DNA from: Bidens hawaiensis
Lineage: Eukaryota; Streptophyta; Magnoliopsida; Asterales; Asteraceae
Assembly (NCBI GenBank): GCA_021521415.1
Contig: JAIQDT010000232.1
Coordinates: 558,001 to 622,000, forward strand
DNA length: 64,000 nt
Reading direction: 5' to 3'
Shown here: positions 1 through 9,763 of the stretch, in pieces
Numbering within the stretch: the first letter of the stretch is position 1
Layout of the letters: each line of letters starts with the position of its first letter
Program-made: the position numbers and the translations under genes
Notes under the pieces: model-generated
Told to the model about the DNA's origin: nothing
Databases searched by the model: none
Seen by the model: the letters and a program-made list of their open reading frames with translations, nothing else

Positions 1-191
1 TCAGACAATGTACTACGAATCTTCATCTTTAGTTACTTTTTATTTTTAAGTACTTTATTTACATATGAATATGAATTGCAGTTATATCAAATAATTCTCC
101 CAATAAACATATAAAACAAACTTTTGTCATCTTAAATATGTCTTTAGTTGACGATTTATATATTTCCACCCGTAACGGGTCAATCATCTAG
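1..191 (+). mobile_element. Helitron 3' end (left-truncated by window)
   Basis: The segment ends with a short GC hairpin (ACCCGTAACGGGT, 168-180), an AT-rich spacer and CTAG (188-191) followed by T. This is the canonical Helitron 3' terminus, a hairpin then CTRR with insertion before T. The same TTTCCACCCGT lead-in occurs in the Helitron end at 54580-54613, which carries helicase coding upstream, so the two ends are related. No coding sequence is visible in the 191 bases and the 5' end lies outside the window. Confidence 0.75.
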
Positions 192-991
192 TTCTAATAA
201 AAGAAAATAATTGGGGAGACATGTTACTTGGATATTTATTCCTAGCCTAAATTTTCCGGTCAAACTATTCTTTTATTTTAAATGAAAATATATATGTCAG
301 TATAATCAAAACATATCAATTAATTCAGTTAATCATAATTAATTACCTAAATTCTAGGGATTAAAATATGCGGTTATTGATGTCGATATAATCAATTATC
401 TCTATCTTTAATGAATGGTAAAGTTAAAATACAAAGAGAGACAAAAATGAGAAGGATTTTGAAAAACAACCCTAAAAAATAATAAAAACATATTAACTCA
501 AAATATAAATAAAAAGCGAAAAAATATTAAGACCATTACAAAATATAATTTTAAATTATAAAAGCATTTAATTTGATAAAATATAGTTTTTTTTTATATT
601 AGACACTTAATTTTCTAATAGCTTAATTGCATTTTTTTGAATCACCCCATATTTCACACGGGTTCTAAAGCTATTAATGGAATGAAGGAATGTCAAAAGA
701 TGAATCTTAAATTCGGAATAGAGATCTAAAAAAATAAGAACAATAACAACTAAAATTACCATATATAACAAAAAATTAAAAGACAAAAATGCCCTAGTGT
801 GTTTATTTATTCCATGACACATGAGAACTTAAGGTAGTTTCCTACACTTCTTAGAAAATTTCCTCTTTTTATTGTAACCTTCCTTGTGTATGTGGTATTT
901 CCAATGGTGTATGTGTAATTTTATCATGTATAGGCTCATTTATATACTGTGTAGGTTCGTATATGTACCATGTAGATGGTATTTCGAATTA
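192..991. other. AT-rich non-coding flank
   Basis: No credible gene is present; open frames here are short and of low complexity. The stretch from about 690 to 880 resembles 31420-31670: both contain ATGAATCTTAAATT, an AAATGCC block, a CACATG block and TTCCTACACTT in the same order. It is therefore probably a diverged dispersed repeat. The last five bases (AATTA, 987-991) are the left target duplication of element D. Confidence 0.6.
987..991. repeat. Left target-site duplication of D (AATTA)
   Basis: AATTA directly precedes the TG of the D 5' LTR fragment. The same five bases follow the terminal CA of the D 3' LTR at 29224-29228. Confidence 0.7.
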
Positions 992-1069
992 TGTAGCATG
1001 CCAAGTTTTGTCGGTATTTAAAGGATTTTTATTTAATTAAATCAAATAAGATAATTGTAATTATCTAAA
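992..1069 (+). repeat. Element D 5' LTR fragment
   Basis: The fragment starts TGTAGCATGCC and aligns with the start of the D 3' LTR at 26688 through the shared GTCGGTATTTAAAGGA block and the TAATTATCTAAA block. It stops where the E-type LTR begins at 1070. The remainder of this LTR is not found in the window. Confidence 0.75.
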
Positions 1070-1192
1070 TGTAGCATCCCGTTATCTCATTTCGGTTAAT
1101 AAAATAAAAAATGAGTTATTAAGAGTCGGGCTTGTGTTGGGTTAAGTAATATAGGTAATGGACTTGGGTTAATAAGGAAATGAGGAAAAGAC

Positions 1193-1226
1193 CATGGGCT
1201 TAAGCCCATGATACATGATATAAATA
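1193..1226 (+). promoter_or_regulatory. E LTR core promoter: palindrome plus TATA box
   Basis: The perfect palindrome CATGGGCTTAAGCCCATG (1193-1210) is followed after exactly 8 bp by TATAAATA (1219-1226). The palindrome holds TGGGCT on both strands, which fits the plant site II motif (TGGGCY) recognised by TCP factors. The same layout and spacing occur in the A, B and C LTRs. Promoter function is inferred. Confidence 0.65.
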
Positions 1227-2117
1227 CCATAATTACCATTAATTAAATCATTCTCATCCATTCCATACACCACCTAAAACACACACTTAAGCTTTTTTTT
1301 TCTTTCTCTCTTTCTCTAAACCAAAATCAAGAATAAGAATCGATCCTGACATGAGGTAATGATAGTATGATGTTGTATGGACCCAAACCCGCTATATTTA
1401 GTCACAAAACGACGAGCCGACACCCTTAAACCGTTAAAGACACGAGATCCTGGTGGAATCGGGTATAAACCGATCAAAAGATGAGCTCAGGGTCACCCTA
1501 GCTCAGATCTGGATCGAACGGGATGAAAAACGGTGGAAAATAACCGAGATCTCGCTTTTCCGCGAGATCCAGGTTTTCCTGCGATGACGGCGCCGAAAAA
1601 GGTGTACGATGTTAACGAATGTCAGAGAATGTTAATGACATTCTCTGACCTAATCCTAGTTCGTTAGCGGAGACATAACGAATTAGCAAGCAATTCGTTA
1701 TGCCCATTCGTTAGGAAGAGATAACGAATTAGAAGCAATTCGTTATGCCCATTAGTTAGGAAGAGATAACGACTTAGAAGTATTTCGTTAAGCCATTCTT
1801 TAGGTAATTCGTTAACGGAGAACTGATGAATGAACCAGTTCATTATAAAAACCCAGATCGTTATAAAAAGGTCAGTTCATTATAAAGGTCCATTCGTTAA
1901 GAGATAATGAATGAGTTAATTCGTTAACGAACTGGATGACGAACTGGATAACGAACTAAAGTTTGAAAGAATGACAGAAAGGTCCCTGTACTTGTAATAA
2001 AATGGATAATTACAAAGAAGCCCTCGAACGTTTTGAGTTAGCAAATAAAATAATAAATTGGAATTCTAATGAAAAATGTGTTAAGACAGTTAATGAAAAA
2101 TGTGTTAAGACAGCTTA

Positions 2118-2202
2118 ACCCCAGCCAGAACTCTGCCCCTTGGACCCAGCTAGGGGCTTCCGCCCCAAGAACCCCGCTTCCAGGGGCGCTGCCCCCGGAC
2201 CC
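2118..2202. repeat. GC-rich block with short inverted repeats
   Basis: An 85-bp GC-rich stretch interrupts very AT-rich LTR DNA. It contains several short inverted repeats built on GGGGC and GCCCC. A related block lies in reverse orientation at 63577-63662 in the right-edge LTR; the A, B, C and D LTRs lack it, so it marks an E subfamily. A 24-bp tandem duplication (TGAAAAATGTGTTAAGACAG unit) precedes it at about 2068-2115. Confidence 0.6.
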
Positions 2203-2533
2203 ATGTTCGTTGAGGGTTATAATTAGACTAGAAACGCGATATGGGTAGTGATAGTTAATTGATACGTGTAATTGTTATACACTTAGTCGCGCACCACTAA
2301 AGAAAGGAATAACAATCAATGGTGAATGTAACCGAGTTCAGGTGAGTTTCTAGCCCCATTCATTGTTATGTTTTTTCGGGGCTGTGTGCATACTCTTTGT
2401 GATTAGTTAATACACTTACCTTAAGCGGTAAGTGTATGCCTTATATGATTTATGTACGAATGAAGGCTTCACGATGCATGAACGATCTTCGAATATTGCA
2501 TGTACCGTCAAGGGATAGTTTAAAGATATGATT

Positions 2534-2582
2534 GATATATATATATATATATATGATGTATGTATGTATGTATGTATGTATG
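2534..2582. repeat. TA and GTAT microsatellite
   Basis: A run of alternating TA (about 2534-2554) is followed by a run of GTAT units (about 2558-2582) inside the E LTR. Confidence 0.85.
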
Positions 2583-3264
2583 GAAGGTATGGTTAGAAGG
2601 GGAACGAACCCTAATAATATCCGCGAATGTAGGGAACGGACCCAAAAAATATCCGCGAATGTTGGGAACGGACCCTAATAATATCCTCGAATGTAGGAAA
2701 CAGACCATAATAATATCCGCGAAGGTTACGGGACGAAGTATATGTATATATGTATGTATAAAAGGGGAGAATGAAAGTATGATTGTATGAATGTATGAAG
2801 AAAGGTAAGGAACTATGTATGTATATGTACCTTCAGGTGCGTATGTAAGGCCCTGAACCCGGTAGCCCTACTTTAGCGTCGAATTTACTCATAAATGCAG
2901 TTCTTACAATCAGAGTTAATTAAAACATTCGCGGAATAAACAAAAACTTCAATCATTCTTTACAAAAAATTACAAACTTGCATTAAATCAACATAAAACA
3001 TCATTTCTTTTATCAGTAGATGCCAGCCATTCAATCCACGCCACGTCCATCCTCATCCTTCCTCTTTGGTCTGATCACCTGCGTGCATACTAAAAGTGAG
3101 CTACCCTGAGTGAGTTATAGTTAATCAAGCAACTTACCATACAACCACTACATGCATTTATATACGTGTCCGAAGACACATAGTCGTCTATCTAACCTGC
3201 TCACCTCACCACTAACCTCTTATTTACCCCTACAGCTTAGCCACTTGATTACTGAAGCACATTG

Positions 3265-3515
3265 AGGCTTGCCCTCTCACGTACTTACGTAATGCCACTT
3301 ATTTAACGAAGGCACGTAGAGGCTTACTCTCCCACGTACTATCGTCATGCCACTTAATAACGAAGGCACACATAGACTTACTCTACCATGCACTCACGTT
3401 ATACCACTTTAATAACGAAGGCACACATAGACTTACCCTACCACACACTCACGTTATGCCACTTTAATAACGAAGGCACGCATAGACTTACCCTACCACG
3501 TACTATCGTCATGCC
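3265..3515. repeat. Minisatellite, unit about 57 bp, in B LTR
   Basis: About four and a half tandem units share the core ATGCCACTTTAATAACGAAG and a CACGTACT or CACGCACT block. The same array lies in the partner LTR at about 20254-20495. It occupies the LTR position where A carries an unrelated 32-bp minisatellite. Confidence 0.75.
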
Positions 3516-4910
3516 ACTAGCACCTTTACTAGACCCCTTCCCACTGCTAACACACTCTACATATACCTATCTATAACATACTTCCTATCAGTTCATTATT
3601 TACATAATAAGCAAGTCACATCATAGCATTCACACACACTAATAACCACTTGGCAATCACTATCCTTGGCGATACGAGCAATATCCGAAGATAGTTCACG
3701 CACCGACAAACATTATATAATAGCTACCTCGTATAACATCTATAGCATACACTTACCACTTAAGGTAAGTGTATTCACACTTCACATCGAGTATGCACAT
3801 AACCCCGAAAACATAACAAGGAAGTGGGTCTAGAAACTCACCTAATTTCGGTTACGATCACTGTTAGTGGTTGTTCCTTTCTTGAGCTGTGTGCGACTAA
3901 CTGTTTAATGAACACAATATTAAATACTACTCTATCCATTCTCATTATTTACTTAATTTATCTTAAGTGTCTAAGCCGGTTTTACTTCATTAAATCTTTA
4001 CCGGTTAGTCAATCATTATTCATTAACCTTTAAAGGTATCTTTCATAAATTATCAAAGTCCAAAGGCTGTTAATGTAATTAAATCATTCTTGTCTAAGTC
4101 CAGGGACCTATCTTTCATTCCTTCAAAATTCGTTAATTAGAACATAGCCTGATTCGTTATCTGATCATAGTGATTTGATGAGTAACGAATCACCTGATTC
4201 GTTATCTTAACATAACGAACTGGGTGAGTAACGAATCATTTGATTCGTCATCTTAACATAGCGAATTGGCTTTCCATAACAAACTGACTATTATAACGAA
4301 TAAGCCTCTATGAAGAATTTGCCACTATAACGAATTGGACCTTATAGCGAATCGGTCCTCATAACGAATTGGACCTTAACGAACGAGTCATCATCATAAT
4401 GAATTGGAGCTAGTTCGTCATTCTTTCATTAACGAATCAGTTCACGAATTAGGCTAGTTCATTAAACCTCTGTTAACGGATTAGGGTTAGGTCAAAAACA
4501 TTCTCTAACACACCCACTGTTCCGGCGCCGTCTTTCCGGCACCGCATTTGTTGGAAAAACGGGATCTCGCTAGAAAAGCGAGATCTCGCTTGTTTCAACA
4601 ACGTTTTTCGTCCCGTTCGATCCAGATCTGAGTTAGGTTGATCCCTAACCTCATCTTTCGATCTTTTTATACACGATTCCATCCGGATCTCGTGACTTTA
4701 ACGGTTTAAGGTGTCGGCTCATCGTTTCGCGGCTAGATTTAACGGGTTTGGATCTCTACAATATCATACTATCATTACCTCGGGTCGGGATCACTTTCCT
4801 TCTTGGTTTGGCTAGAGAAAAGAGAGAAACGAGAGAGCGAGAGTTTAGGTGTGTGTTTTGGGTGGTGTATGGAATGGAATGGAAATTAATCGATTAAGGC
4901 ATAATTAAAG

Positions 4911-4944
4911 TATTTATATTATGGGTCATGGGCTTAAGCCCATG
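4911..4944 (-). promoter_or_regulatory. B 3' LTR palindrome plus TATA box
   Basis: On the minus strand CATGGGCTTAAGCCCATG (4927-4944) is followed after 8 bp by TATAAATA (4911-4918). Layout and spacing equal those in the E, A and C LTRs. Confidence 0.65.
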
Positions 4945-5058
4945 GTCTTTCCATTAATAACCCAAGTCCATCACCCATATTACATAACCCAACACAAGCC
5001 CATCTCATAACATCAAATATAATTATATATTAACCGAACGAAAAATCAGGATGTTACA

Positions 5059-5530
5059 AGTCTTCCCTCCTTAAAGATGTTTCGTCCCCGAAACCTAGCT
5101 TATTCCTTGTAAAAGGAACACTTCCTATATTCACACACGTTATTGGATCGTATTTGCTTTCTGGGTTATCCTTCTTACTCCTCACTTGCAGTCATCGAGT
5201 GGTGTTCATGTGCTTTAGCTATTAAGGTAGCTTGTCCATGAGGCCCTCGATTTCTCAAGTCTCGTCTCGCCCTTTCCTAGGGGGCTTGGCTATATATATG
5301 TATGTATATTAACGCTAACGCCTAAGATGACGCTCTAGTACAACACATCTATTTATTACACCAGCATGCATTCAAAACAATGCATATCATAATTAATAAA
5401 CACCGGTCTAAACTTCAATATAAAACAACACGTATTGAGTCATTAATAAGCCAAACATAAAATAAGCTTATGGCTAGTAGCTAGCCTTCTTGAATAATCT
5501 TCTATAAGCATGTGGAAGAAACTGTTAACC
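5059..5530 (-). other. B 3' interior: non-coding region, hairpin and polypurine tract
   Basis: No ORF is visible downstream of the gag stop. Next to the LTR is a purine-rich tract on the minus strand (AAGGAGGGAAGACT). Before it is the GTTTCG-GGGA-CGAAAC hairpin (5079-5094), one end pair shorter than in C and D. A block at 5225-5245 containing ATGGACAAGCTACCT on the minus strand recurs in C (22215-22235) and D (26519-26534), so this 3' segment is shared by the three elements. Confidence 0.7.
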
Positions 5531-5944
5531 TCAAGCATTCTTCTTTGCTTCACGTCCTTCCTTCGGTTTCCTGCAGTCCATTGCTAGGTGTCCACGTTCT
5601 CCACAGTTGGGACACCTATGGTGATCTTTGCACTCCCAGGAGGAATGTCCTGCCTTTCCACACCTGAAGCACACACCTAATCCCATTCTGCACTCTCCCG
5701 AGTGTTTCTTCCCACATTTTCCACAGATCAAGAACTCATCCCTCCTTTTTCCTTCCACCGCTACGGCTCCCCCACAATCTCTAGCTAAGTGACCCGACTT
5801 ACCACACCTGTAACATTTCTGGTCCTCGGTGCATTCACGAGATATGTATCCCTTCTCCCCGCATCGGTAGCACTGGTTTGAGCCAGCCTTGCATTCTCCC
5901 AGGTGCATCTTTCTGCACACCTTGCATGTTTCCTTGTCCGCAAT
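5531..5944 (-). pseudogene. Gag-like zinc-knuckle protein of B, C-terminal part (split by A)
   Basis: This is the downstream half of B's only gene; the upstream half is 19097-19394. Insertion of A after the alanine codon of the KIAD sequence divides them, and GCAAT is repeated on both sides. This part encodes a six-finger cysteine array. Two fingers have the spacing C-x2-C-x3-H-x3-C (CKVCRKMHLGEC and CGKCGKKHSGEC). Four are CCHC-type: CYRCGEKGYISREC with H changed to Y, then CYRCGKSGHLARDC, CFRCGKAGHSSWEC and CPNCGERGHLAMDC. Zinc knuckles of retroviral Gag bind RNA and support packaging. No capsid-type Gag domain separates the N-terminal basic region from the fingers, unlike A, D, F and G. 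The frame ends at TGA after a basic tail. Confidence 0.85.
5940..5944. repeat. Left target-site duplication of A (GCAAT)
   Basis: GCAAT precedes the 5' LTR and is repeated at 19097-19101 after the 3' LTR. It lies within B's gag reading frame, and the uninterrupted copy in C has it once. Confidence 0.95.
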
Positions 5945-6068
5945 TGTAACATCCCGTTTTCTCGATTTGGTTAATAAAAGGAAAATATTTGTTATTATGA
6001 ATCGGGCTAGTGTTGGGTTAAACGGATATGGGTTATGGACATGGATTAAGAAGGAAAGAAGGAAAGAC

Positions 6069-6100
6069 CATGGGCTTAAGCCCATGATCCATAATATATC
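6069..6100 (+). promoter_or_regulatory. A 5' LTR palindrome and damaged TATA box
   Basis: CATGGGCTTAAGCCCATG (6069-6086) is intact. The TATA position after the usual 8-bp gap reads TATATCAA, against TATATAAA in the 3' LTR (13341-13348). Transcription from this copy may be weakened. Confidence 0.6.
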
Positions 6101-7446
6101 AACTTTAATTACTAATTAGTTCATTCATTTTACACACATTCAATACACCACCCAAAACACACACTTAGGCTCTCTCTAGTTTCTCTCTTTTCTCTAGCTG
6201 AACCAAGAAGGAAAACCGATCCCGATTCAAGGTAATGGTAGTATGATATTGTATGAACTTAAACTTGTTAGATTTAGTCACAAAACGACGAGCCGACACC
6301 TTTAAACCGTTAATGTCACGAGATCCGGGTGGAATCGGGTATAAACCGAACCTAAGATGAGCTTAGGGGTCACCCTTTAAGCCGTTAAAGTCACGAGATA
6401 CGGGTGAAAACAATGGTGAAATAAGCGAGATCTCGCTTTTCCGGCAAGATCCCGGTTTTCCGACAATGGCGGCGCCGTAAAGGCGACACCGGAAAAGGCA
6501 GGTACGAGGTTAAGGCGTCATTCTCTGACCTAACCGTAATTCGTTAACGGAGAGTTAACGAACTAGAGGCAATTCGCTAGGTGATTCGTTAAAGGAAGCT
6601 TAACGAACTAGCCTTAGTTCGTATCCAAAGTCGTTAAGGAAAAAGATAACGAATTAACCCCGATTCGTTATAATCATTCATTAAAAGGAGATAACGAATT
6701 AGAAGGTTCAATTCGTTATAGAGGGGTCATTCGTTATGAAGTTCAATTCGTCAAACGACCGGTTCGTTATAAGGTCCAATTCATCATAGGTACAGTTCAT
6801 TGTAAGGTGACGAATGAGTCATTCGTTATGAACCCAATTCGTTAAGAACCAAGTAATGAACTAGAATTTTGATAAAATGACAGAATAGTCCCTGGACTTA
6901 GAAAAGTATGATATAATTACGTAATAGCCCTTGGATTTTGATAATTTATGAAAGATACCTTCAAAGGTTAACGAGTAACGATAACTAACCGGTAAAGGTT
7001 CAATGAAGTAAAACCGGCTTAGACGATTAATATTAATTAAGTAAATGATAGGAAGAGCTAGAACTGTATTTAATATATGTAATGATCATACAGTTAGTCG
7101 TGCACAGCTCAAGAAAGGAATAACCGTAAATGGTGAACGTAACCGCATTCAGGTGAGTTTCAAGCCCCAATTCCTTTTTATGTTTTTGGGGCTATGTGCA
7201 TACTCGAAGTGATTGTTAGTACACTTACCTTAAGTGGTAAGTGTATGCCTTGTATGATTCATGTATTATGATTGCTTGACGGTGCGTAAACGATCTTCGG
7301 ATATTGCATGTACCGTCGGGTGGTAGTTAAAGATATTATTGATAAATATGATGTATGAATGATGTATGTATGTTATGTTGGTAGTAAGTGAACGATCATC
7401 GGATATTGCATGTAAAAACAGGTATGGTACAATTGCACGAAACAAA

Positions 7447-7672
7447 GGGACCAGACCCTAATAATATTTGTGAGGATAGGGACCAGACCCTAATAATATC
7501 TATGAGGATAGGAACCAGACCCTAATAATATCTATGAGGATAGGGACCATACCCTAATAATATATGTGAGGATAGGGACCAGACCCTAATAATATCTGTG
7601 AGGATAGGGACCAGACCCTAATAATATCTGTGATGTTGGGGACCAGGCCCTTGAAATATATGTGAGGTTATA
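7447..7672 (+). repeat. 32-bp minisatellite, seven units, in A 5' LTR
   Basis: Units begin at 7447, 7479, 7511, 7543, 7575, 7607 and 7639, with consensus start GGGACCAGACCCTAATAATA and ending near GTGAGGATA. The 3' LTR array (18379-18664) has about nine units. Related diverged units occur in E (about 2598-2730) and D (about 28525-28725). Confidence 0.9.
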
Positions 7673-8102
7673 GGGCGGAAGGCTCTTTACGTAGTATGGA
7701 TAGTTATGTATGTAAAGTAAAGTATTCATGATGTACACACCTTCGGACATGTGTGCAAGTATGTGAACTGATTGTATGTTGTATGATTAACTAGAACTCA
7801 CTCAGCGTAGCTGACTTTTAGTATGCACGCATGTGAGTAGAATGAGGCAGCTCGCTTGAGGGGAAACACATGGCATGGAATTGAAGACACTGGCATCTCA
7901 AGGAAATGTTATGTTAATTAAAAGACAATTTTTTATGTTTAAACGATTTGAATGCTTGTTAAGACAAGTATTGATGGTTATGTAATATATTGGTTTGAAG
8001 TTTTTATATTCCGCATAAAGGTTTAATTAACTCTAATATTTAGAACAATTTTTATGAGTTAATCCAACGTCCAATGTAGGGCACCAGTAACGGGGCCTTA
8101 CA

Positions 8103-8517
8103 AGTTAGTATCAGAGCAAAGTTCGAGAGATTTAAGTATCCTACATGCTTAGACTCAAACAGAGAATGGGATTACAGTAAGAAAAGAAAGAAGATACCAG
8201 TTAAAGATAACCATGTGTCAATCAAGCAAGCTCGGTAAAGGTAAAAGTGTATGATTGAATAGTGTATGATAACGTTAGATTAATTGTTAAAGAAAGAACA
8301 TGTGAACGATAGGATAGGATTTATTGATTGTTTGATTGATTAACTGTTTAGAAATAGAAACTAGCACAAGTGAATTCATAAAGGGAAGTATGTAGAACCT
8401 GAGGAGTAAAGAAAATAGTTAATTACACTTAGTCACTGTCATTAACTACTTACCTTACGAATCATGTGCTAAATAATTCCTAGAGTGATAACGTTTGTGT
8501 TTCCTTATAGAATACGA
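8103..8517 (+). other. A untranslated leader
   Basis: The region between the primer site and the gag ATG has no ORF. It is homologous to the minus-strand leaders of B (19395-19790) and C (23235-23491) and to the D leader (23491-23690). All end in a pyrimidine-rich acceptor-like sequence next to gag. Confidence 0.7.
8105..8117 (+). other. Primer binding site of A (tRNA-iMet type)
   Basis: TTAGTATCAGAGC lies two bases after the LTR and matches the initiator tRNA-Met site TGGTATCAGAGC with one change. Reverse transcription of the element would start here. Confidence 0.8.
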
Positions 8518-9763
8518 ATGTCTGGAGCTAAGAAAGTAGCTAGAAGGGGAGGACGTACGGGATGTCGTGGTAGGCCATGCATGGTCCGAGAAACATCGGT
8601 GGACTCAGCAACTAACACCGAGGGAGAGGGAAGTGCAGCTGGACGAAATCCATTCAACAACGAAGGGGTTCAACTGGATCCCGCAATTCAAGCTGCCATT
8701 GCTCAAGCGGTAGTAACTGCTGTGAAGAACATGAATCCCGAAAAGTCTGCTGGAAGTCAGTCAAGGACTGCATAGAAGTCTGGGGAAAAGAGAAAGAAGG
8801 ATGATGAGAAGGAGAAGGAGGAATCAAGTGTGGTTAATTCTGTGAAGGTTGATGATAGGAGGAGGGGCCGGGGAGGGTGCAACTATAAGTCCTTCAAAGG
8901 ATGTGACTCGCCAAAGCTAACCGGTTTGGGAGACGCAATCGCTACCCTCCAATGGATAACCACGATGGACATGGTTATCCGAACTAGAGAATTCTGTCCC
9001 GACCAAGCTGTGGGTTATGCTACCCAATCGTTTGGTGATGAGGCAATGTACTGGTGGGAGTCGATTGAGCAGAGAAAGAGTCGGGAAGAGATAAAAGCGA
9101 TGAGGTGGGATGATCTGAAGGAATTGGTGATGAAGAGGTTTTGTGAGGATGCAGTGGTTGAGAAGGTTGAAATGAAATTCCTGAGTCTGAAAGCGGGTAA
9201 GATGACACACCGCGAATACACCACTGAATTCAACCACATGTTAAGGTTGGTGCCAGACATGGTGAGCACTGAGGCCAAGCGGATCAAGTGTTACCTTAGG
9301 GGACTGTCACTGAATGTTCGCGTCTTGATCGAGGCTAGTAGACCAGGTACCTTTTATGCTGCTGTAGGGCACACAGATATGGTTTACGACGACTTGTCGG
9401 CAGATGATATGGTAGTGGAAGAGAAGAAGGATAAGAAGTGGGCCGCTCCTACTAAACGACCTGGTACACAGTTGTGGAACCCCAAGAACAAACAACCGAG
9501 AGTTTGGGAGAAGAGGTCGTGTAAAACCTGCGTAAAGATACACGGTGGTGAGTGCAAGTGGGGTAGGAGTTCTGATGTTTGTCACAAATGTAGGAAGGAT
9601 CGTGGTGGGGAATGCAGGTTTGGGTCTAATGTGTGTTATAAGTGTGGGAAGGCAGGGCATTAGGCCAATGAGTGCAGTGCGAAGCCCGCGTGTTACAAAT
9701 GTGGCAAGACCGGCCATATGGCAAGAGAGTGTACCGTAGGGAGAGTCGGGAGGAAATGGAAAT
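8518..9763 (+). pseudogene. gag: gag of element A (two in-frame stops)
   Basis: Gag forms the retrotransposon particle and binds its RNA. I chose ATG 8518 (MSGAKK...) because the B and C homologues start at the matching codon after the acceptor-like sequence. A basic, Gly/Arg-rich N-terminus is followed by an alanine-rich segment, then TAG at 8773-8775. The same frame then holds a lysine-rich linker and a retrotransposon-type capsid domain (about 8900-9380; the YWWES region is typical). The C-terminus carries cysteine fingers: CKTCVKIHGGEC, CHKCRKDRGGEC, one CCHC finger broken by TAG at 9661-9663, and the intact CYKCGKTGHMAREC (about 9691-9732). The frame stops at 9763 and protease follows in another frame. 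Confidence 0.88.

Larger units (their letters stand above)
1070..2843 (+). repeat. Element E LTR, truncated at its 3' side
   Basis: This plus-strand LTR starts TGTAGCATCCCG and is related to the LTRs of A and B. In order it carries the 18-bp palindrome (1193-1210), a TATA box (TATAAATA, 1219-1226), an ATTCGTTA motif array (about 1655-1955), a GC-rich block (2118-2202), a splice-donor-like CAG/GTGAGT (2339-2347), the ACACTTACC...GGTAAGTGT inverted repeat (2412-2435) and a diverged minisatellite (about 2598-2730). It is cut by B at 2844; the expected last ~300 bases, primer site and interior are absent. CTAAA (1065-1069) may be its left target duplication, but no partner survives. Confidence 0.8.
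2844..5058 (-). repeat. Element B 3' LTR
   Basis: This 2215-bp LTR reads TGTAACATCC...CTTACA on the minus strand. It contains a TATA box (minus strand, 4911-4918), the 18-bp palindrome 8 bp away (4927-4944), an ATTCGTTA motif array (about 4130-4480), an ACACTTACC/GGTAAGTGT inverted repeat near 3750-3773 and a minisatellite of about 57 bp (3265-3515). It pairs with the LTR at 19809-22047; the two share every block in the same order but have clearly diverged. Confidence 0.88.
5945..8102 (+). repeat. Element A 5' LTR
   Basis: This 2158-bp LTR reads TGTAACATCCCG...GGGGCCTTACA. It carries the 18-bp palindrome (6069-6086), a decayed TATA box (TATATC, 6095-6100), an ATTCGTTA motif array (about 6537-6850), a splice donor CAG/GTGAGT (7150-7158), the ACACTTACC/GGTAAGTGT inverted repeat (7221-7244) and seven units of a 32-bp minisatellite (7447-7672). 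Confidence 0.92.
7153..8510 (+). other. Possible leader intron of A (LTR donor to pre-gag acceptor)
   Basis: A strong plant donor, CAG/GTGAGT, lies at 7150-7158 inside the LTR. A pyrimidine-rich acceptor, TTTCCTTATAG, ends at 8510, 7 bases before the gag ATG (8518). Splicing between them would remove the rest of the LTR and the primer site and bring the 5' leader to gag. The donor is also present in E (2339-2347) and, on the minus strand, in C (about 20815-20823); the acceptor is present before C's gag (about 23243-23253, minus). Use of these sites is an inference. Confidence 0.4.

Noticed and set aside
7447..7672. CRISPR-like regular repeat array
   Set aside because: Units are directly adjacent, without unique spacers, inside a plant LTR; it is a minisatellite.
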